Below, piece by piece: positions 60,401 through 64,000 of a DNA stretch of 64,000 nt. Position numbers and translations under genes: made by a program. The notes beneath the pieces are model-generated. The model was not told where the DNA came from. It ran no database searches and saw nothing but the letters and a program-made list of their open reading frames with translations. Positions within the stretch are counted from its first letter, which is position 1. Every line of letters starts with the position of its first letter. The stretch is from Tetragonia tetragonoides (lineage: Eukaryota > Streptophyta > Magnoliopsida > Caryophyllales > Aizoaceae): contig CM076140.1 of NCBI GenBank assembly GCA_038025085.1, forward strand, positions 38,749,501 to 38,813,500, read 5' to 3'.

Positions 60401-62085
60401 TCTTCCTTTATCCTCCCTGAATGGTTTTTTTTTTTTTTTTTTTTGGGGGGGGGGGGGGGGAATATAGAATAGGGAAACATGAGTGACGATAATTGGAATA
60501 GTTCATCACCACTTTGAAGTAGATTAGTAGGTGGCGCACCTTAGAGTATATTCATACTTCACATAGTTTTTTAAATAGTTCTTAAAGTATAGATAATTGT
60601 CTATTGAAAATGGATTTGACTTATTCTATTCATTCATTCATACATGTATCACTCTGTCATACATTCATTCATATTGCTCTTTCATGCATTCATTCATCGA
60701 TTCAGTTTTTGGTCCAACTATATTTAAACTGTTTTCATAGTTTTCTAAAATGTGGTTTTGTGGGTCTATCAAAAACCAGCTCTCTATTAGGCGACTAGCT
60801 GGGGGTAAGTCTGCGTACGTTTGGACCTCCCCAGACCCCGCCCTCGGCGGGATACTTCCTAGGTGGTTATTGTTGTTCTTGTTGTTAATATGGCATACTC
60901 TTTTAAACCACTTCATTTTCTTTATTCATGGAATTCAGATTATGATTAGGTATTTAGGTATGTTGCATCAGACATATGCCAAAGTGTCCGAAGTAGATTC
61001 CCTACCATTATATTATCGTTTTTTTGGATTGGTTTGGAGCGTTCAAGCATCATGTTGTTTCCGAGTCCAAGGCTTCTGTATGAGTACTTTAGAACCATCT
61101 TAGTCTGTCATTGATAAACAACAACATTACCCCAGTGCCTCCATAGAGGCTCCCGCCTAGGCAGGGTAAGGGGGGGTCGGTTGTACGCAGCCTTAGTCTG
61201 TCATTGATGTGATTGTATAATCTGATCCTGATGCTTGGGGGTAGGCCGGTCGGGGCAGGGAGTTGGGACATAGAAGGAGAAGTTATTCGAGGGAAATGGG
61301 AGTGAGAATATTTAGAAAACAGTTCATCAGCATTTGGAGGTAGATTACTAGTATGGCACCTTCAAGTATACTCATACGTACGTTATATTCATTTAATATA
61401 GTGCTAAAAGACCTGAGAAAATTCCTGTTCTGATATGGATTACTCTCGCTTCCATTCATGGGAACTCAGATATTGGCTTGGTTGGTTTTTCGTGTGTCTG
61501 ACTGATTTGGCAAATTGTTGAAACAGTGAATTCTGCTAGGTTTGATGGTTCTTGTACTTGTGGGTTTGAATTGGTGTGTTTGAGCGTGATCATCTATTAA
61601 AGAGTCCAGAGGTCTGGTATGGGTACTTTGTGTAGACTGAAGAGTTTAAATGGCAAAATTTTGGCTACACTTTAGTTTGTTATTCATGTGATACTACTAA
61701 TATGATGCATTTGCATGAGTTCTTTTGTTGATTCCAATTAGCCATATGAAGGTCACTTTAGTTGTACGAAATAGATATGCTTAGTTTGTAACTGTTAGAT
61801 TTCACCAGCTGATCCATATCAATGAACCCCTGGTGTTATATTTTATTTTTGGCTCTTTTGTTAAGTGCTCTGTGTCCAATGCATATATTTGATGATATTC
61901 TAAGCTCATTTTGTCTTTTCCAGGACGGTTTTGTAAGTCCGAGTTCACATGTAAAGGCTAGTCATTGTGAAAATGTTAGCCCGCAGCAAGCAATGACTTC
62001 TCATCAATCTGCTTTGTCCCAGATGCAAGCAAAGGAGGCAGACATCCGTGCTCTAGCAGAACTCACACGTGCTCTTGATAAAAAG
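35881..62085 (+). CDS. ALY: ALWAYS EARLY (ALY)-like protein, LIN-9/DREAM complex subunit, 3' end missing
   Basis: Exons: 35881-35988, 36322-36420, 36597-36659, 40874-40951, 45990-46182, 46481-46746, 46826-47198, 49165-49242, 49943-50205, 50340-50396, 51371-51685, 51792-51970, 56232-56514, 58005-58241, 61924-62085. All introns are GT-AG and phases join without a stop: 918 codons. ATG at 35884 ([11 protein letters not shown]) may be the true start; 35881 is in frame. Residues about 45-110 form the SANT/Myb domain ([20 protein letters not shown]) and the following [20 protein letters not shown] block. RTPRIPV and [20 protein letters not shown] are family motifs. Residues 632-740 are the DIRP domain ([20 protein letters not shown]). 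The last exon has [21 protein letters not shown]-9-type proteins act in the nucleus in MuvB/DREAM complexes controlling cell-cycle genes. Which ALY paralogue is unclear. Confidence 0.93.
36322..36659 (+). other. SANT/Myb-domain exons of ALY
   Basis: Two exons (36322-36420, 36597-36659) encode [16 protein letters not shown]... through [17 protein letters not shown], with the spaced Trp residues of a SANT repeat. The intron between them carries a CT then AT microsatellite starting about 10 bases after the donor site. Confidence 0.9.
36431..36500. repeat. (CT)n(AT)n compound microsatellite in intron 3
   Basis: About 20 CT units followed by about 10 AT units with one interruption. It lies in a 176-base intron, so length change would alter the intron noticeably. 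Confidence 0.9.
36660..37360. other. First part of ALY intron 4
   Basis: Unique-looking intron sequence with a C-rich patch (CCCCCCGCCCCCCGG) near 36700. No gene or repeat recognised. Confidence 0.4.
37361..38275 (+). mobile_element. LINE 3' fragment split by a SINE-like retroposon
   Basis: LINE coding remnant near 37380-37600 ([23 protein letters not shown], then [15 protein letters not shown]) is the C-terminal end typical of plant L1 ORF2. Its tail resumes after 38208 and ends in CTCTAAAAAAAAAAC at about 38275. Between, 37642-38207 is bracketed by an 18-base duplication TTGTTCTCTTAGGATGTA. Confidence 0.75.
37642..38207. mobile_element. SINE-containing insertion with 18-base duplication
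   Basis: Duplication TTGTTCTCTTAGGATGTA at 37624-37641 and 38208-38225. The left part, on the minus strand, reads TAGGCGACTAGTCAGGGGTAAGGCTGTGTGCA and AGACCCCGCCCTCGGC, the signature of Au/TS-type plant SINEs. A plus-strand GGTTCGGGTCC near 37793 resembles a tRNA B box. The rest of the 566 bases is not recognised, so this may be a compound retroposon. Confidence 0.6.
38611..40203. mobile_element. Candidate non-autonomous DNA transposon with TATCCGTACCC-type internal repeats
   Basis: TGTTACATGGACTC at 38611 has its exact inverse GAGTCCATGTAACA at 40190-40203. Just inside the right end and around 39400-39690 are many degenerate repeats of GTATCCGTACCC / CCGATACG. No clear target duplication was found. 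A Stowaway MITE (39099-39331) is nested inside. Superfamily unknown. Confidence 0.45.
39099..39331. mobile_element. Stowaway-like MITE
   Basis: Ends CTCCCTCCGTTTTACC and CTCCCTCTGTTGCATG (inverse) with TA duplications at 39097-39098 and 39332-39333. Length 233, typical for Stowaway (Tc1/mariner). Confidence 0.85.
40204..40873. other. End of ALY intron 4
   Basis: T-rich intron sequence ending TTGTTTGTTTCAG. Nothing else recognised. Confidence 0.5.
40952..41465. other. Start of ALY intron 5
   Basis: Unremarkable AT-rich intron sequence before the LINE insertion. Confidence 0.45.
41484..41899 (+). mobile_element. 5'-truncated LINE copy with target duplication
   Basis: The coding remnant [20 protein letters not shown] and [16 protein letters not shown] is followed by a short 3' region with GGACTTCTTGTCCTCC and an A-rich tail. 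An 18-base duplication AGAAAATGGCTATAAGAA lies at 41466-41483 and 41900-41917, so this 416-base copy is complete as inserted. Confidence 0.85.
42005..43595 (+). mobile_element. L1-type LINE fragment, reverse transcriptase and C-terminal end
   Basis: After a G13 run, broken frames read [17 protein letters not shown] and [22 protein letters not shown], the middle of an L1-type RT whose catalytic FADD has decayed to LAADED. Then come [14 protein letters not shown], a zf-RVT-like [13 protein letters not shown] and [14 protein letters not shown], and a tail with TTGTCCTTTATTAATG and CTAAAAAAGG. Heavily degraded. Confidence 0.75.
43605..44050 (-). mobile_element. Fragment of a second LINE family, minus strand
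   Basis: Minus-strand reading from 44039 gives [20 protein letters not shown] and [17 protein letters not shown], the C-terminal region of a different plant LINE. The T-run at 43620-43630 with GGTAAGTAATTA is its inverted poly(A) end. Confidence 0.65.
44120..45989. other. Rest of ALY intron 5
   Basis: A weak LINE-like remnant ([22 protein letters not shown]) lies near 44265-44540. The rest is AT-rich intron ending TTTTGTCCTGTCAG. ORFs here are short and without recognisable product. Confidence 0.4.
47705..49049. mobile_element. Mutator-like (MULE) non-autonomous element in intron 8
   Basis: Terminal inverted repeats of about 180 bases start GGAAAATTTGCAGGGAAACACC-like at 47705 and end with the inverse at 49049. 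A perfect 9-bp duplication TATTTATTT (47696-47704 and 49050-49058) is the Mutator hallmark. The centre has an A26 run and an AC/T-rich segment. A 91-codon ORF at 48177-48452 has no recognisable product. No transposase. A MITE is inserted in the right inverted repeat. The element ends 115 bases before an ALY exon. Confidence 0.87.
48635..48932. mobile_element. PIF/Harbinger-like MITE nested in the MULE terminal repeat
   Basis: Ends GGGCTCGTTTACTTGCATG and GGTGGCGTTTACTTGTAAG (inverse); 298 bases; 3-base duplication TTG at 48632-48634 and 48933-48935. It is the same family type as 34258-34553. Confidence 0.8.
49322..49720 (+). mobile_element. LINE 3' fragment in intron 9
   Basis: Frames read [21 protein letters not shown] and [14 protein letters not shown], the same C-terminal end as the other L1 copies, followed by a short tail with GAGGACATCTTATCCTC. 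Truncated and mutated. Confidence 0.65.
50887..51168. mobile_element. PIF/Harbinger-like MITE in intron 11
   Basis: Ends GTGCTTGTTCGGTTAACC and GTGCTTGTTTGGTTGACA (inverse), 282 bases, 3-bp duplication TTA at 50884-50886 and 51169-51171. Internal GGAAGTAGCTTCC-type palindromic repeats. A different family from the two CGTTTACTTG MITEs. Confidence 0.85.
52227..52270. repeat. T12-G16 homopolymer tract and G-rich run
   Basis: T12 immediately followed by G16, then GAGGGGGGAGG. Similar tract (T20-G16) at 60425-60460. Both lie in ALY introns. Confidence 0.85.
52495..52605. repeat. Tandem repeat, unit about 20 bases
   Basis: Four to five degenerate copies of ACCGGTCATATATCAGCTGT. The surrounding 52320-52860 is otherwise not recognised. 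Confidence 0.7.
53040..54675 (+). mobile_element. L1-type LINE, 3' half of ORF2
   Basis: Frames read [14 protein letters not shown] (end of RT), [19 protein letters not shown] and [27 protein letters not shown], and the zf-RVT region [14 protein letters not shown]...[11 protein letters not shown]. The C-terminal [20 protein letters not shown]...[13 protein letters not shown] follows. Stops and frameshifts separate the blocks, for example at 53636 and near 54140. A short 3' tail has GGACTTCTTGTCCTCC and ends CTTATCTAAAAAAAAAC at about 54675. It is the longest LINE copy here and the best match to the 41484 copy. Confidence 0.85.
54676..56231. other. Rest of ALY intron 13
   Basis: Mostly unrecognised. 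At 55492 TGTCCCACATCGG opens a stretch to about 55640 that looks like a small interspersed repeat (such a motif begins several plant LTR/TRIM elements), without a found partner. The intron ends TTGTTGATGCAG. Confidence 0.4.
57040..57310 (+). mobile_element. LINE fragment in intron 14
   Basis: Broken frames read [15 protein letters not shown] and [15 protein letters not shown], the zf-RVT region of L1-type ORF2. Short and decayed. Confidence 0.55.
57678..57687. repeat. G10 tract
   Basis: Run of ten G in intron 14; nothing else around it is recognised. Confidence 0.7.
58829..59792. mobile_element. Long Stowaway-like element (964 bases) in intron 15
   Basis: Ends CTCTCCGTCCCATGTTTACG and CTCCCTCCGTCCCCTGTTTA (inverse), with TA at 58827-58828 and 59793-59794. 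Inside, a CT/CCA-rich left half (58990-59240) and a GAGAGA/GGTGG-rich right half (59400-59690) are roughly complementary. ORFs there are low complexity. No transposase. Confidence 0.75.
60425..60460. repeat. T20-G16 homopolymer tract
   Basis: Twenty T directly followed by sixteen G in intron 15. Confidence 0.9.
60770..60900 (+). mobile_element. Au/TS-like SINE 3' portion, plus strand
   Basis: TAGGCGACTAGCTGGGGGTA, then TCTGCGTACGTTTGGACCTC and CCCAGACCCCGCCCTCGGCG, ending in TTGTTGTTCTTGTTG. This is the conserved 3' body and TTG tail of this plant SINE type; it matches the inverse of 37642-37745. Confidence 0.7.
61115..61205 (-). mobile_element. Au/TS-like SINE 3' portion, minus strand
   Basis: On the minus strand: AAGGCTGCGTACAACCGACC, then GCGGGAGCCTCTATGGAGGC and ATGTTGTTGTT. 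Faces the copy at 60770 across about 220 bases. Confidence 0.65.
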
Positions 62086-62110
62086 GTGGAGTATATTAAG
62101 AGTTCTCTGA

Positions 62111-62137
62111 TTTTTTTTTTTTTTTTTTTTTTTTTTT
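62111..62137. repeat. T27 tract
   Basis: Twenty-seven T beginning 26 bases after the donor of the last visible ALY exon. Confidence 0.85.
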
Positions 62138-62623
62138 GCATGGATATATACTAACCCTCTTCTCCAGCTGCCTTGCTGAAGCTTTGGATTGTCATCCTAT
62201 CTTCAAACTGCTTTGTCTGTTTTAACTTGTTCCCCAAGTAATATTTGTTTATCATTAGTTATATTGGGATGATGTGAGGGCATTTATTTAACTGAATGTC
62301 ATTCAAGGTCAGTCCTTACAAAACCTGAGTACTTTTAGAAATCAATAACACTACTGAAACAGAGTATTCGTCAATGTTAAGTTGAAGATGTCACTTTTGA
62401 GGATCTCCTACTTGGAAAAAACCACTCTGCAGATAAGTTTTAAGTCTTTTAAGATGCCTTTCTCCTTCCATCTGTAAACATTCAAGAGTTTCGGTCTGTA
62501 CAAATCTGTGAGCAGCACCGACAAGGAGGGAACTGAAATGATTTTGTCATGTCTGGTAGCTCCTAGTATCAATAATGAACAAAAAGTGTGATAGTGTTTT
62601 ATTTTCCGCACAGTACTAAGATA

Positions 62624-63132
62624 TTCCCTTGTTCTCAAATAAGTGCCCCTTTGGAGATTACTTGGTACACCACTTAAGAAAATGACTTTTTTTTAGATAA
62701 GGAGAAATTTTATTAAAACCAAAAAAGAATTACAATGTAAGAGGACAAGGAGTCCTCAGAAAGCAAAAAACTAATTATAAGTCTCCCCAATGACGTTGAA
62801 CGTCCGTAAGAGGCATCCCCTTAAATGCCCTAGCTGCTTTAGCCCAGAGGGATGCCAAATAAACCACTCTATCCCAAGCAAAATCAACTGGCATATACTT
62901 TTCAGAAAGTGATAGACGTAGACGAGTTGCCCCAATAATTTCTCTGAACTCCTTTCTCTCTCCTCTATAGGCAATATTGATGCTTAATGCCATCAGATTT
63001 GGAAAAAAGAAAAAAAAAACGGAAATAAAGGGGAATATTAGAATCTAATATGTTGTACTGAAAATCGTAAGGACACTTATTAAAGAACTTCGATGTGTTG
63101 CCAAAGAAACACTTACAAGAGAACGAAGGGAG
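62624..63132. mobile_element. Stowaway-like element split by a minus-strand LINE
   Basis: Left end TTCCCTTGTTCTCAAATAAG and right end (inverse) CTCCCTTCGTTCTCTTGTAA match, with TA at 62622-62623 and 63133-63134. The middle is filled by a LINE 3' fragment. Confidence 0.6.
62686..63000 (-). mobile_element. 5'-truncated LINE copy, minus strand
   Basis: T-run with TTAGATAAGG (inverted tail) at 62686, then the inverse of GAGGACTCCTTGTCCTCTTA. The minus-strand frame [20 protein letters not shown] belongs to the same family as 41484 and 53040. Confidence 0.75.
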
Positions 63133-63134
63133 TA

Positions 63135-64000
63135 TAATTTAATTGACCCGACTAATTCCTGAGAATATGCAGTCACTAACTACTAGGGGCTCTGGTTATG
63201 CTGTACAACGCAACTATGCTATTGCTAGGTATAAGTGAATGGAGAAAAAAGAAGGGAAAGAAAGAAAGGGATTGTGATGTCCATTGTTTGGTCCATTGAA
63301 TAGGTTTAATAAAAAATATTAGGTTTTTCTGAAATTGTTTTAAAAATATTGGAAAATCTTTCTAAGCTAGCATGCTTTTCAAATTAATACCAGTGAGGTA
63401 CTTTTTCAGCTATTCCAGTGACAGAAAGTGACATGGCACTACTAGATTTGTTTTATACCCAAATTTCCCTAAGGATCTAAAAGAACATTTTTACTTATTA
63501 TTTCTGATGAAAGATCAAGAAATGCTAGGGAATTAACCTATACCGTCTTTCAGGGGTAAACTAGTGAGCACTTGGTCAAAAGAATACGCAAGAGTCGGAA
63601 AGGACAAGAGTGTCCCCAATTAGTCATGAAATTTGCAACAACGTTAAACCTCTCTAAGACAGTGGAGTACTTCCACATTGTCAAAAAAAATGACGATATT
63701 TTTTAGTGTCAATAATAATATCCTCTATTTTGCAGAGGGTATACTATTCCCCTCAAGTACTTTTCAATTGGACTAGTTGACGACTTCAAGTTATGATTTA
63801 CTCGCTATTCTAGTAAAATAAGAGTGTTTGGATTTAAATGTGAGGTTCTAGTATAAAATTTTGTTTTAGTTGAATAGTTTACTGTCGGACATCTTAGATA
63901 AAGTATGTGTTAAAAGAGTTAGCCCCTTCTATGGTGGCTCAATTTATTGTTGTATTTTTCACATGGATGGCCTCTCAGTGTAATTGTATGTTCATTTTAT
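63135..64000. other. ALY intron 16, continuing past the window
   Basis: AT-rich sequence with no exon found. The family has a further C-terminal region after ALDKK, so the remaining exons should lie to the right. Confidence 0.45.

Overview
This window is nuclear plant DNA, most likely from a dicot with a repeat-rich genome. The evidence is one intron-rich plant gene with GT-AG introns, surrounded by plant-type LTR retrotransposons, a CACTA transposon, MITEs, L1-type LINEs and an Au/TS-like SINE. I cannot fix the species from sequence alone. Everything here comes from reading the sequence; no database was searched.

Left half (1 to about 33831): a stack of nested insertions. The oldest readable layer is a Copia retrotransposon of SIRE-like layout: pol, then an extra 'env-like' ORF, a polypurine tract and a 3' LTR at 32611-33831. 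Four things interrupt it. (a) A Tat-lineage Ty3/gypsy element ends at 2690; its antisense spliced ORF (1-682), polypurine tract and 3' LTR are visible. (b) A CACTA element (4911-21779, 3-bp duplication CGA) sits inside the env-like ORF. (c) Inside the CACTA lies a Tekay-like chromovirus (5272-16920, 5-bp duplication AATTC) with 2.4-2.6 kb LTRs and an unrecognised extra ORF upstream of gag. (d) A second, minus-strand Tekay-like element (23515 to about 32195) has LTRs of very different length and is flanked by a 170-175 bp duplication of its host. The CACTA has no transposase and carries what looks like a captured exon of a PPP-type (Shewanella-like) phosphatase.

Right half (about 33832-64000): a single host gene on the plus strand, a homologue of ALWAYS EARLY (ALY), the plant LIN-9/DREAM-complex subunit. 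I mapped 15 coding exons from 35881 to 62085 (918 codons, all phases consistent). They encode the SANT/Myb domain, the DIRP domain and the region after it; the C-terminal exons lie beyond the window. Its introns total about 24 kb and are full of transposons: LINE fragments of at least two families, a SINE, two Stowaway-like elements (one holding a LINE) plus a small classical Stowaway, PIF/Harbinger MITEs (two in introns, one in the promoter), a Mutator-like element with a 9-bp duplication that itself holds a MITE, and several microsatellites and T/G homopolymer tracts.

The retrotransposon genes all carry stops or frameshifts, so this is a graveyard rather than an active locus. The ALY frame is clean in every exon, so that gene is probably functional.
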